Assembly: GCA_000469685.2 (NCBI GenBank)
Contig: LS997567.1
Location: forward strand, 5,969,374-6,033,373
DNA: 64,000 nt
Reading direction: 5' to 3'
DNA from: Haemonchus contortus
Lineage: Eukaryota > Nematoda > Chromadorea > Rhabditida > Trichostrongylidae
In this document: positions 1 to 10,945 of the stretch, one piece after another
How positions within the stretch are numbered: position 1 is the first letter of the stretch
Layout: the number at the start of each line of letters is the position of its first letter
Made by a program: the position numbers and the translations under genes
Notes under the pieces: generated by a model
The model's database searches: none
What the model was told of the DNA's origin: nothing
What the model saw: only the letters and a program-made list of their open reading frames with translations

Positions 1-374
1 CAAATTGTAACTCTAGTTAAGCCCTGGAAAAACACATTTACTGTACTTTCCTCTTATTTTATTGTGTAGCTCCGTAGGAAATCGTCACGATATCCTTCAC
101 TCATTTATTAATTTACTTTGCCTCCAAAGGACCCGGTCTAGAATAATGTCGTTAATGCGAAGCGTGGGATCTCTTAACATAAATTACGCTCTGTGAGATT
201 ACTTAAAAAGCGAAAAACAACAATAATAAATGGAAACAAAGCAGAACTGCACCCTATAATGGTTAGTGAAAGTGGACAGGCCGAGCTTTTTCCTGAGGTC
301 CCGGTTCAGTGAGAAATAATAAAAATGAGTCAAAAACCTGCTTGAGAACAGGTACGAGACTCAGCAGCCAACAT
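1..374. other. Unassigned AT-rich sequence
   Basis: No exon, repeat or RNA gene is recognisable before the mariner element. Confidence 0.4.
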
Positions 375-1710
375 AACTATCTATTGGGTTGTCCGAAAAG
401 TTCCCGCCGATTTTTGATTCATTTTTGAATGACAATTCCTAGAAGAAGAAATCCATTGATTGAACAATATATCCTCCATTCTGTTCAGTAAGGCTTCGCC
501 ATCTTCCTGTAGCTTCCAGTTCCCCTCTTTCATAGGAGGTTCCAGACTTAAGATCGAAAAACCCAATCAGGTGCTATTTGCAGTCCTCCAGCGAATTGAA
601 CGATTTTCCATTCAAGGAATTTTGCAGAAATCCAAACAATAGGTATTCTAATGGTGCTATGCCTGGACTATATGAGGGGTGTGGTAAGACATCCCACCCA
701 AGCTTTAGCAACTTTCGACGAGTGACCAAAAATACGTGTGGTCTGGAGGTACCCTGTTGGAAAATTACGCCCTAACAATTGGCCACTTCGGGTCGCTTTT
801 GATCCATCGCTGCCTCCATAGTTTCGAGCTAGCTACAGTACCTTTCGTAAATCATATTTTGATTGTGAGACAACAGCTTATGGTAAGTGATTCCCCTGAA
901 ATTCCATCAGCATCTCGGCATAGTCATCCGCACCTGTATTTTGACTTTTGTAGAAGTTTGTGACGGCTCACTAAGGGGCTACATGATCGTTTCCGCTCCT
1001 CATGGCTGTACACAATCCGATCTTCGTCCCTCGTGCTCATGCTTTTCTGAATCGGCTCATTTTTATTTCGTTTGAGCAACGAGTCGCGCATGGAGGCGCG
1101 GTCCATCGCATTGCGCTCGCTCCTTTCGCGAGATATCTCTACATCAAAGCGCTTTACAAAACCAAGCGTCTGCAGATGACCATGGATGGGTAATTTCGAA
1201 GCACTAAGCCCTTGTCCTACTCCACGAGCAGTGATGTGCCGATTTGCTGCGGTTAACATTTCGAGTTGATCGTTTAAACTGATGATAGTCTCCCTAAAGG
1301 TTGCCGGTCTTCGAAGGCAAATTCATTCCGTTTGGATTCCGCAAACTGGTCATGCACTGTACGTTCCTCTGGGGCATGGTCTACTCAAACATCATATATC
1401 TTTCATGCGGCTTGAGCCGCATTCTAGGCCTTGCGGTAGAAGAAATACTTCATATACCGAGAATGCGCGCAGTGGTTCTCCATTTTCATACGAGTCCTGT
1501 ACAGACAAACTTCGACAAATGTTGACAGAATCTTGATAGGAATATAGAGGAGGATCTACTGTTTCAGAAAACATATAACCTTATTAGGTTGGGTCCTTGA
1601 TCTTTTGTACAACGGTTGATAAATCCGGGGTATCAAAAATCGGCGGGAACTTTTCGGACAACCCAATACTTCCTCCCTCACTATATGTGTGAGGGAGGAA
1701 GTAGATAGTT
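375..1710. repeat. 22-bp-arm palindrome split by a mariner insertion
   Basis: Bases 375-383 (AACTATCTA) pair with 1702-1710 (TAGATAGTT), and 1667-1681 pairs with 1689-1703 around a 7-base loop. Removing the mariner and one TA restores a perfect hairpin with 22-bp arms. The arms are rich in TTCCTCCCTC. It may be a small MITE core or a structured RNA site; its function is unknown. Confidence 0.75.
384..1666 (-). mobile_element. Degenerate mariner transposon with perfect 35-bp terminal inverted repeats
   Basis: Both ends carry the same 35-bp inverted repeat (384-418 and 1632-1666, beginning TTGGGTTGTCCGAAAAGTTC) and are flanked by TA target duplications at 382-383 and 1667-1668. The 1283-bp length is typical of mariner. 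The minus strand between about 1259 and 924 encodes a decayed middle part of a mariner transposase: HGHLQTLG, then LLKRNKNEP, which in intact mariners precedes the first catalytic Asp. The expected catalytic segment is altered and the frame is broken, so it cannot make a working enzyme. The intact ends mean it could still be mobilised in trans. Confidence 0.9.
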
Positions 1711-1928
1711 TAGACGTTCGAAGGATGAATTTCCAGGACAATTAATGCACAGTTCCTTGGCACCACCCGCAACATGCCCATGTAGGAACTCCAAGCCAGG
1801 AGTTAAGTTAATGTCATTTGATAGGTTCACCTTTGGTGACTCAAACAAATTATTACCCGAATCGAAACTTCTGACTTTTTCGTGCTATCAGTATATTCGC
1901 ATCGTTTATTCACTGTATCAGTAATAAA

Positions 1929-1975
1929 CCTCTTTTTCCTTTAGGTGTGTCGAAGTGTGATTCCTCTCAGGAACC
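1929..1975 (+). promoter_or_regulatory. Candidate spliced-leader acceptor sites of the innexin gene
   Basis: Two pyrimidine-rich AG sites, TTTTTCCTTTAG ending at 1944 and TTCCTCTCAG ending at 1970, lie 31 and 5 bases before the ATG at 1976. In nematodes an unpaired acceptor this close to a start codon usually marks spliced-leader addition. Which one is used cannot be told from sequence. Confidence 0.5.
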
Positions 1976-4900
1976 ATGCTTAACATCCCTTTCCTTACAA
2001 AATTCATCCAATCCACCGTCAAAAGGCAGAAGGTACAAGTTTGTCAACATTACCCCGAGGAGTCACCGAAAATAATTGATCTTCTTTGAGGTTGCCGACT
2101 CCGTAGATTATCTAAATTACTATGTAACGTCAACTATGTTCGCTTTCTTTGCTTTGGCTATTTCCGCGAAACAATATTTCGGGTCACCCATACAATGCTG
2201 GGTTCCAAGCGAGTTTAGAGGTTAGTCCTTTTATTGAATGCATGAGTGTTCAATACATTTTAAAAGATAAAGTAGAAAGGATAAAGTCCTCGGACGTTGA
2301 TCATTTCCCTTCGAGGGATGCGACCACGAATTCGAATTTGTGTTTAGTTTCTGTTACAAAATACGTCTGAAAAGTTACTGTTAGTAGTTAGTAAATGAGT
2401 AGGTTGATCATTGGGTCGTGTGTTGGTAAATGCGTACATTGTGGACTCGAATGTGGACCCAATGATCAACCTCCTAACTTACTGACTCCCTCAACTCCTG
2501 AGTGTTACCAGAGCTACACTTTAGAGTTGCTGAGCAACAAGCGACAGTTTTTATAGCTGAAATTCAATAGGTGTTTGAGTTGTGAGGGCCAGAGTCTTCG
2601 GGCATGAGACTCTTTTATATTGTGAATGGAATCCCGTGAGTCGTAGCAGAAACCAGTTTTTCCTTTATGTATATACCAACTTTTGTAAATGCTTCCGGAG
2701 TTCTGTGATTTCACTTTTCACATCTAGCTTTCACAAAAATGTTTGAGGACACAATCAATTATTAGTGTGGTGGCTTACAACGATGCTACTGCCATCAGTG
2801 GAGGCATTTTCTCAAGATGACAGTTGTCTAGAAAAAGATGAGGCCTTGCAGCTGGTGTTTAACAATCATAAACTGCCTGCCTCTTACCTACGCATTTCAT
2901 CGTCGAGTGCTTAGGCTTAGGAACATCCTACACTAACATCAAGAAAATGAATAAATCAAGAAATAACATTCACTTGTTCGAGTTCACTTCGTTACACGCG
3001 TCCTTCGGAGCTAAGTTATGCCGCATTCGTCGCACGCGGCGCGTCAGCCCGCGATCCTTGACAGACGTCGCAGCTGAAAGTGAGGCATACGATTTGCGCT
3101 TGGTCCAAGGCAGTCAGCTTAGAGATAACACGATCTGGTGCAAATCATTCGCTCCACTGACACTTAGTGCTACAGTAACGTAATCTCGAGATCTGGGCTG
3201 CGCCGCACGCGAAATGGGCGGGATGACCTAGTTTCGACGAACGCGCGGAACGAGCGTTCCCCTCGGTGGAGTTTAATCCAAAAATGCTTTCACTCTTGGT
3301 CAAACCTATCTGAGGTCATGGTCTCGACTAGTGGATCGCATACTTAGCGGATCTTGAATAATGAGCTGTCAGGGCAACAAAAACTAAAGCTCATTCCGAA
3401 GTGACAAAAACCAGTAACATCAGTTTTCATGAACCTACGCATTTCTCAGGTGGATGGGAAAAATACGCTGAAGATTACTGCTTTATTGCGAACTCTTACT
3501 ATGTGCCATTCGAAGAGGAAATTCCGATCGATATCGAGCATCGCAAAGATCATATCAGCTATTACCGATGGGTACCAATTATGTTGGCCTTACAGGTACT
3601 GTTTTCACTACTTCAAAAGAGCACTATTTATCAGAAACCCTGACCAATCGCGAAATTGTTCTCTTTTAGGCTATTATGTTCTTCTTACCGAACTGGGTAT
3701 GGAACATGCTGCACAAACAAACAGGTTCGTCACTACAACGATTCCGCTGGAACGGTTAAGCTTACTCAATGAGTGTTTCAGCAATAAGCCCAAGAGAATT
3801 CCTAAAGGAGGCTGAGAAGGTCCGATATGCTGTAGGAGAGAAAAGGGATAAAGAAATCGAGTCATTGACTAACTACTTTATGGAGACTGTGGCCGTCTTT
3901 CAACATGGCACCAAGGAGAATAATGTACGTTTTCCGTTTTTTTAGCACTTTCAGAACAGAAGAAAGCCTGGAGAAAGTACTGACCTGTAACAATAGCAGG
4001 GAATTGCCGATAACTACCAGATTCGGGCAATTGCTTTAGGTTTTCGGTATTGATCCTACCATATGTAACACGCTAATCTCTTTCTGTGGTCTCAGAGCGT
4101 TCAATTTTGGTAGGAGTACGCTTTGGTAGCAGTATGGGTAGACTGCTAATAAGTGGCAGGACTAAACCCCGCCCACGGGGGGCGGGACGAGGCTAAAAAA
4201 TGTTAGTATGGGCCCATAGCGTTCAAATTTGGTAGGTTTACAGGCGGCCGTATGGGGCACTGATGATAGGTGGCAGGGCTAGGCTCCGCCAGGGGTTATC
4301 TATCATTGATATTTCGCTAATTTCGTCCTTTTTTTGGTTGTTTGGGACAAATATTTTGAAAAGGATCGTTCGTGACGTATTCACACTGATTATTTTCCAG
4401 AAGTACACCACGCCACGCTCCGGATACAACGCGACTTTACTGTACCTTTTAACAAAAGCCGCCTATGTTACCAATATTATTGTGCAAATCATTATTCTCA
4501 ATCATTTTCTCGGACAGAACTACCTTCACTGGGGATATGAGGTCTGTGCTCTCAAACATACATACTTGCAGGCTGCAGAAAATTGTTTGTTTTAGATGAC
4601 TTCTAATATCATTCGAGGTAATGAATGGAAGGAAACAGAAGTCTTTCCACGTGTGATCATGTGCGACTTTCAGGTAGGTTGCTTCCGCATTACTTTCAGT
4701 ATGGTATAAAGAGCTTTACTCTGTCATGCTTAATCTCTTTTACCCTTTAGCTTCCTTCTCAGTCAAAAGCACTCAAAATTTAAATAACATGGAGATTTCT
4801 TGTCGGTAGAATTATTTGTCCTCTGTAGAGGTTTATTTTGCGATCACGTAACATATGGGAGGGCCATATGGTACGTAGCCGGGTAGGAAGCGGTCTTGAT

Positions 4901-7267
4901 TGCTTCATTTCATGATTTGAATGAAGCATTTTTGTTGTAAATGGGCCAGCTGGTTCACGCTATTAGCTCATACGCACACAGCTCTGCGGCCACTGAAATC
5001 TCATCCGAAAAACTTTTTGGTCGTCACAACCGCGCCCAACCTTGAAAATCGGTTGTCCAAAAATCCCTTATATTTAGGAGTTTCTGCAGATTTTTGCTTT
5101 TCCGCTACCGTTTAATTTCTTGGTGCAACACTCCCGCTTGAAGGTCACGGACCTATCACGTTATCTCGCCCATTTGGAGGCGTGCCCGGCAAGTGGCGCG
5201 TCGTAATTCGAGGCGATTTGAACGACTCTGGCGCCTATCATTGGGGCACAGGGTTGAAGTGTAGTAGGTTAGTAGGATCAGCTGAACTTACTAAACTATT
5301 CTACTTCAAACCTGCGCCCCAAATAGGTGCCAGAGTTACCACCACGAATTTCGCCGCGCGCGCCTCCAAATGGGCAAGTGCACTCGTGCCCAAATTTAGT
5401 GGCGCCCCACATTCTGCGCATTAGGGAGGTCGCGAGAACCATATTTGAAGTTTTGGCGGTATGAGTAGGACAAAATGGTAATAACTTCTTCTTAACTATT
5501 TGCTCCTAATTACCGGTCTCGCTTGGTAAAGTAACAAAGTTTATCTGTCATGTGATCGTTATTGTAGATTCGTCGTCTTGCCAATCTTCAACGTCATACT
5601 GTACAATGCGTTATTATGATGAATATGATTAACGAAAAATTGTATCTGTTTTTGTATTTCTGGTAAGTCCCAAGTGGTCACGTTCCTACCGCTCATACGA
5701 ACTTCATTTTTGCTCAGGATGTTTTTCCTGGGAACTGCGACAATCGTGAACTTCATCTACTTCACTATCGTTATGATCATTCCGCCTCTTCGAGCTAAAC
5801 TGATTCTCTTCAACATTGATAGCGACCGCAACGTGAGTTTTACAAATATTAGGTTGATTTAAAAACCTTAAGACATTTTGATACACATTTTGGATTCTTT
5901 TGTTATTCTATTTAAGCTCTCATTCATTAAACTATATAATCACCATTTATATCTATGATGGACGGAAGTGGTGCAGTACCAAGATGCGCCCGCTATCACA
6001 CATTTGGTTCGAGGATAGAGTCCCAGATCGGCATTCGCCAAGGCCGACCAAACCTCCCATACCTCTAGCCGGGGTTCAATTATTTGGTACCCACCTCGCC
6101 TGGGGAAAGCTCTGACTTTCACATCTACTGGCCGCCGTAATTCATAATACGGACCACAGACGAATTGAAACCACCACTACGATTCTGAGTGGAAGTCCGA
6201 TAGGGTGGCGCCTCCTTAAACTGGGCAGATTAGCATCAGAGACTTCATTCTTTAGTAGCTACGACATTCATCCAATGAGAAAGTAAGTGGGCTGGGGTGT
6301 GGTGCAGTAGGAACGAATTTGTCGCGTCGCGGCGAGAGGCCAGAACGCGGAGGAATATAGCAGAACGCAACAGCAGGTGAGAAATACAGGAAGAAAGGAA
6401 TTAACAGTGGAAACATGCCTAAAATAAGGATCGCATATCGATCGAGCTGTAGGAAGAACGCTATAGCTGTAATAACGGCGAACAAATGGTCCGCGACAGC
6501 CGCGTGCGGCAAATCGACTGCGGAAAACCGTTCCTACTGCCCGTCTCCCATTTGCACGCATTCAACTCCATTCAAATTTGTAGTGGCGGTTCGAATTCCG
6601 ATGATCAGCTCAGAGCTTTTACCCTCCCAATAACACTAAAACCATCAATACTACTACTACTAATAATAATAATTATTATAATTATAATAAAATAATATAT
6701 ACATATCCATTTCGTGTGTACTTGTCATAAGACAAGTTCTTCCACCTTTTAGCGCGGTATGGCTCAATGTGAAATGCAGAGATTCGTGAGGGAATGCCTT
6801 CATCCGGATGGAGTCCTGTTGTTGCAATTCGTTCGTGAGCACGTCGGTGGTCGAGTTGCATACGATCTTGTCAACAAAATTTTTGAGCAGTTCGCGGAAA
6901 ATGATGTGAGTTACTCTTGGGATGAAAGTGTATGTTGAGCGCTCTAAATAGTGTTGAAAAAATTTAGAATTCATCAAATAACTCGATGAAGAAGCAACCT
7001 CCTTCACCAATTGAGAAATACTCGCGGCCTCCCCACTTTCTCGGCTTCCCACAACGGCATTCCTCAAATCAGGTATTTTGGCTTAAACACTGAAAACTGA
7101 TTACAATACAGTGCCATGGACTACTAATAAGTATTTAGGGTTACTTCCCTGCACTAAGCTCTGCTCCAATGCTTGAGGACTACATGGATCATGGCACGAT
7201 GAGAATTGGAGAAAAAGGCGATAATCAGGCTGATCACTCTTCACGACGTAGTCCAACCGACGTCTGA
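1976..7267 (+). CDS. Innexin (invertebrate gap-junction channel subunit), 12 exons, 448 aa
   Basis: Exons: 1976-2032, 2091-2220, 3450-3595, 3670-3724, 3782-3924, 4401-4541, 4596-4673, 5568-5662, 5718-5832, 6753-6905, 6968-7072 and 7139-7267. All junction phases agree, giving one open frame. Innexins are four-pass membrane proteins that build gap junctions or hemichannels. Seen here: a short N-terminus (MLNIPFL), TM1 ([14 protein letters not shown]), and a first extracellular loop with its two Cys (QCWVP and EDYCF). It ends in the hallmark YYRWVP (usually YYQWVP). TM3 is followed by a second loop with Cys in VIMCDFQ and HTVQCV, then TM4 ([14 protein letters not shown]) and the C-terminal [14 protein letters not shown] segment. 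The start follows an AG acceptor by 5 bases. Exon 10 could also start at 6780, nine codons later in frame. The tail is short and Ser/Pro-rich. The family is certain; orthology is not assigned. Confidence 0.93.
2990..3252. repeat. Dispersed inverted-repeat element, family A, copy 1
   Basis: Lies in innexin intron 2. It shares ends and interior with copies at 19867-20126 and 22193-22463. The ends resemble CGTTCCGCGCGTCCGTCGAA in opposite orientations and the interior contains CATACGATTTGCGCTTGG. About 260 bp without coding capacity; MITE-like. Confidence 0.75.
4085..4295. repeat. Two-unit GC-rich minisatellite in innexin intron 5
   Basis: Two units of about 110 bp each begin near GCGTTCAA.TTTGGTAGG, run through a GGCAG..TATGGG stretch and end in CTCCGCC or CCCGCCCACGG. 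The same unit is found diverged at 35165-35760. Confidence 0.6.
5168..5375. repeat. Palindromic MITE, family B, copy 1
   Basis: Lies in innexin intron 7. The ends GCCCATTTGGAGGCG and CGCCTCCAAATGGGC are exact complements. The interior pairs GGCGCCTATCATTGGGGC with a complementary stretch, so the whole element can fold into one hairpin. Other copies lie at 24495-24721, 26691-26932 and 31931-32175. Confidence 0.8.
5985..6240 (+). repeat. SINE-like repeat, copy 1 (decayed)
   Basis: Lies in innexin intron 9. It contains ATTTGGTTCGAGGATAGAG, a weak tRNA B-box. The body matches the copy at 7930-8230: CCAAACCT..CCAT, GGTACC..ACTCG..TGGG, ACATC..CTGGCC and a CTACGATTCTGA tail. Confidence 0.45.
6302..6549 (-). 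repeat. Dispersed repeat, family C, copy 1
   Basis: A ~250-bp non-coding repeat found at least eight times in the window (6302, 10689, 16436, 18041, 23517, 36471, 43056 and 44008). In sense orientation it begins GAGACGGGCAGTTGAATCGG and ends near CGCGAAGCGACCATTTC. This copy, in innexin intron 9, is inverted. Confidence 0.85.
6650..6706. repeat. TAC/TAA/TTA microsatellite
   Basis: A run of TACTACTACTAATAATAATAA passing into AT-only triplets, inside innexin intron 9. Confidence 0.8.
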
Positions 7268-7435
7268 GAGGTCAAGACATCTCAGCTAGTAGATTTTCAT
7301 AATTTTCATTGTTAATTCGCACTGGTAGTTCTTAATTTATGGCAGGTCTCATTGTCTTTTTTCGTCTGTCATTTTTGTTTTTTTGGCTGTGACTTGGAAG
7401 CCATTATAGTAATAATGGCTCGGAGTGGCTTCGCC

Positions 7436-7441
7436 AATAAA
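7436..7441 (+). terminator. Innexin polyadenylation signal
   Basis: AATAAA lies 169 bases after the innexin stop codon, the first canonical signal downstream. Confidence 0.7.
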
Positions 7442-7929
7442 GCTCTGTACGTACTGTACAAGTAGTTTTCAATGTTTTTGACTCTCTAGCGTGTCAATAC
7501 TGGAAAGCAGTAATTTTGCATGTAATACCGTATCGCCTTCATTGCTCTGTAAGTCATTCTGTTTTGTGTCATCGAGACAATCCTGATTTTTTATAGTTAC
7601 AAATGAATTCTTCTTCAAAATTGTGTTGGATATGCCTGGAACCAATCTCTTCCGCCTCAGCGGGATGGTTTATACATTAGCGAGTTGGCGCTCGTGGGCG
7701 CGAAGACGTTCACACCCAGACTAAGCGTGTAAACAACCGCGACGCGGTCTATTTGGCTTAGATGACCAACTGTTTTTTTGAGCAAAGCCATTTAGTTATT
7801 GTGAGGTCCACTCTTTTTCTATTGAGTTTTCGAGAAAAGCGCGGTAGAAGGATCCTTTGGGAAGAAACTCAGTTTTTATGTGGATGTTGTCATTCAGCTG
7901 TTGTATTGTTGTCTCTACTGCTAAGGATA
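7442..7929. other. Intergenic, no feature seen
   Basis: No motif or long open frame with codon structure is visible between the innexin 3' end and the SINE-like repeat. Confidence 0.4.
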
Positions 7930-8230
7930 AGGGAGAGGGGAAAGGGTGTAGTAGAAGTGGCGCCCTTCACACATGCATGGGCACGGGTTCGAATCCTGGG
8001 CCGATTCTTGCTAGGCAACCAAACCTTCCATCTGTCCGAAGTCGATGAATTGCTACCAGACTCGTCTGAGAGGATAAAAGTACTGATCTGTACATCGGCT
8101 GGCCACGGCAGGTCATTTAATAGGCGATATACGCATTCAATACGCCTCTACGATTCTGAATAGAAGTCGAAAGCGTGAGCGCATCCCTCTGACGAGATTG
8201 ATTGATGCCCCGAGAGTTCTTCCTTTCTAT
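7930..8230 (+). repeat. tRNA-derived SINE-like repeat, copy 2
   Basis: TAGTAGAAGTGG near 7949 fits the pol III A-box consensus, and GGTTCGAATCC near 7985 is a consensus B-box. The segment between them does not fold as a proper anticodon arm, so this is a tRNA-derived head rather than a tRNA gene. The body (CCAGACTCGTCTGAGAGGAT and GGCTGGCCACGG) recurs at 5985-6240 and 18655-18822. Confidence 0.5.
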
Positions 8231-8668
8231 TAAGACTGCTAAGGTTGATATTGAACCCGTCGGTAGGCAAGGAGCTGCTGAGGGAGGCGCCCTTGGCTGT
8301 TGGACGTGGATGGGCTAACCCGGATCTCGCACTCTTGAAGCACCCTAAATGGCACAGGGCCCAACAAAACAGGGTGATCGGCCGCACTCCTACTTTACTA
8401 GAGCGTATGCAGGTTAACAGTCACATCATCTCTGATCAATGAGCCATCACCGTCTCAGTGGCAGAACGGAAATGCTCCATTTCAGTGCTGACCAAGTCAA
8501 GGCGTCAACATGTGTACTACGACAGTAGCACCCTACTGTATAGCAAATAAAGGGATTTGCACTGAGTAATCGGTTCAACAGAATTAAGTAATCCTGATGA
8601 GAGCGGTCCAGAAGAACCCTCTAGATGTCGTGGGTGTAGAGATAGCAGAGCTGCATGTGCAATATATA

Positions 8669-10245
8669 CAGTACCGTTCAAAAAGAAATCACCTTCAACC
8701 TTTTTTGCCATAACTCATCTCAAACTCAATGTTTTTGACTGATTTTTTGGTATGCTGTCAACAGTAATGATATTCAATGGATCAACCACAGAACTCACAA
8801 AATCCCTTTTTATTTCGTTTAAAAGGCCACTTTTCACATTTTTCCTGAACAGGACAAAACAACATCAGTTTCATTAATTTAATATAAATTAATTGACTTG
8901 AACGCTATCATCATGAGATTAAAACCTAATTAACTACTAGTCTTATACTTTGTAGTGGAGCCGTTGGCATCGATGACGGCTTGGTATCTGCGGGGCATTG
9001 GTTCGACCAACTTTTCGATCAGGCACTCATCGATTCCCTTCCATTCCTCTTCGAATAGGCCAAATTTCTAAGCAGCATTTTTGACTGTTTTATCGGCTAT
9101 CCTTTTCTTGAGTTCTTACCACAAGGGTCCACTAATGTTCAGGTCAGGGGAATGGCTAGGTGAGTCAAGGCATCGAATTTCCCGATGAGTCAACCACTCG
9201 CGCGCCCCTTCTAGATCTGTGTCTGGGGTCGTTATCTCGCTGGAATTAAATTTACTTCCGTGCACACGACAGGAGAAAGGTAGCGTGGATTTTTCCAAAA
9301 TGTCTACGTACATCTGCTAGGCCGCAGTGGTGAGAATATGGTGCATGGACCCCATGCTTAGACTCGGAGACCATCCCTAAACCATACTGAGCCGGCACCA
9401 TACCTGACAGTTGTCAAATGGTACTTGGGGTCGGATCTTGTGTTTTAAAAGGTCGTCTACGGACGAAACTCGAGTGAACCAAGCAAAACAATCTTTGACT
9501 AGTCGCTCTAGATGACTTCGCGTCATTGATCGAAGATCCAGTGAAGGTGCTAACGCGCCCATTAAAGTCGAGCTCGTCTGTTTTTTCAGAGATCCAGATA
9601 CTTTCTGACAAGACTTCCTCCATACATTCCAGTAACCCATAGGCGTCTGTTGATAGTACCTCTAGATGGTAGCGACGTCGCCGCCATAAATATTTCGGCC
9701 ATTATATCGGAAGATGCTCGTCTGGGATCTCGAGCCGATGCACAAATGATCTTCCTATCGTCCTCAGGAGCGGCAATCCGTAACCTTCCCGAGCTGGCTC
9801 TTTTGATTGGGTCTATGAGAGACTCAATACCTTTGATAGCCTTCGTAATCGTAGACATTGGCACAGCAAACAGCCTTGGATGTTGAGCATGGGTCAGTTC
9901 CTGCTTACTGCCCCTGGCAATGGCGGAGAGCTGCTCCAAGCTCAGCAAGCGATAGCCAGAGTTTTGTCTCTTCACTGAGAGTGATTAGCTAACAGAATAG
10001 AAGGGTCACCAATATTTCTAGACTCGAAAAACAATGAATCTTACTTAGACAACATGCTCCTTTCGCAAGTTTTTTGAAAAAAAAAATTCACCTACTTGGC
10101 CGGAAGTGAGCTACCGCCAATTCTGCATAGCAGGAGAGTCGGTAGTGTTTGATAAGTGTGCTGTCAAAAAATCGGGTAAAACGATTGAGTTCAAGATGAG
10201 TTATGGAAGAAAAGCTTCAAGGTGATTTCTTTTTGAACGGTACTG
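8669..10245 (-). mobile_element. Degenerate Tc1-like transposon, 1577 bp
   Basis: The ends carry ~63-bp inverted repeats starting CAGTACCGTTCAAAAAGAAA, flanked by TA duplications at 8667-8668 and 10246-10247. On the minus strand, 9975-9586 encodes a helix-turn-helix region with SSGRLRIAAPEDDRKI, matching the Tc1 GRPRKT-type hinge. Near 9235-9116, REWLTHREIRCLDSPSHSPDLN matches the Tc1 segment holding the second catalytic Asp and is read as SPSHSPDLNISGPLW. The frame is broken several times between them, so it is not autonomous. Confidence 0.88.
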
Positions 10246-10688
10246 TAAAGACTGCTCGTTGCGTTAATTAAATTCTCACACAAAACGTTCGACAATGCTC
10301 CCATTTACTCGTTATATTCTTCTCAAATTCCCATATGGATTCAAGTTACCCACCGTCATTTGTTACCAGATGAATGGAATGAAACATTCAAGGAAAACTG
10401 AGCGAGTTCATGTTCTCTTTCAGAGAAGTCAATGAAGAGCACAGGAAGTTAGTATTTTTTTCGTAAAACGCACTCGATAAGCACTTAAAAACTTTAATGG
10501 ACAATTTTTATTTTGTGAAAACCCATCTATACCTTGAAACTGTGTCTGCTGTCGGATTGGCAATTCATGGAGCAGGCTCTTAGTGGATGAGGTCTCAGTG
10601 GCCGCTGAGGCGACTTTGACGACCCTTATGCCCCATTTCACAGACGCGCCCATCGTATTCGTAGTGACAGCGGGAAACCATTCCCGAG
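10246..10688. other. Spacer between Tc1-like element and family C repeat
   Basis: No gene seen. The end (GTGACAGCGGGAAACCATTC) resembles the flank of another family C copy, so family C may extend further left. Confidence 0.35.
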
Positions 10689-10940
10689 AGACGGGCAGTT
10701 GAATCGGTTGGTGTAATCGATTTGCCGCAAGCGGCAGTAGCGGATTAGCTGCCTCGTTAGTGCAGTTCCATCGTTCTTCATACAATTCGAATGATATGCG
10801 ACTATTATTTTTGGTACAGTTCCACAGTTACTCCATTTATTCCTGTATTTCTTACTTGCTGCGTTGCTTCCGCTTCATTCTGCTACATTGCTTCGCACGC
10901 AACGTCGCTCTCTCTGCGAAGCGACCATTTCAACTGCTCC
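10689..10940 (+). repeat. Dispersed repeat, family C, copy 2
   Basis: Matches the family from GACGGGCAGTTGAATCGG to GCGAAGCGACCATTTC. Confidence 0.85.
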
Positions 10941-10945
10941 AACTC

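Noticed and set aside
7945..8020. Functional tRNA gene
   Set aside because: Boxes fit but the anticodon and acceptor stems do not; the downstream body recurs as a repeat.
10429..10785. 118-codon minus-strand frame
   Set aside because: Half of it is family C sequence; the remainder has no recognisable motif.
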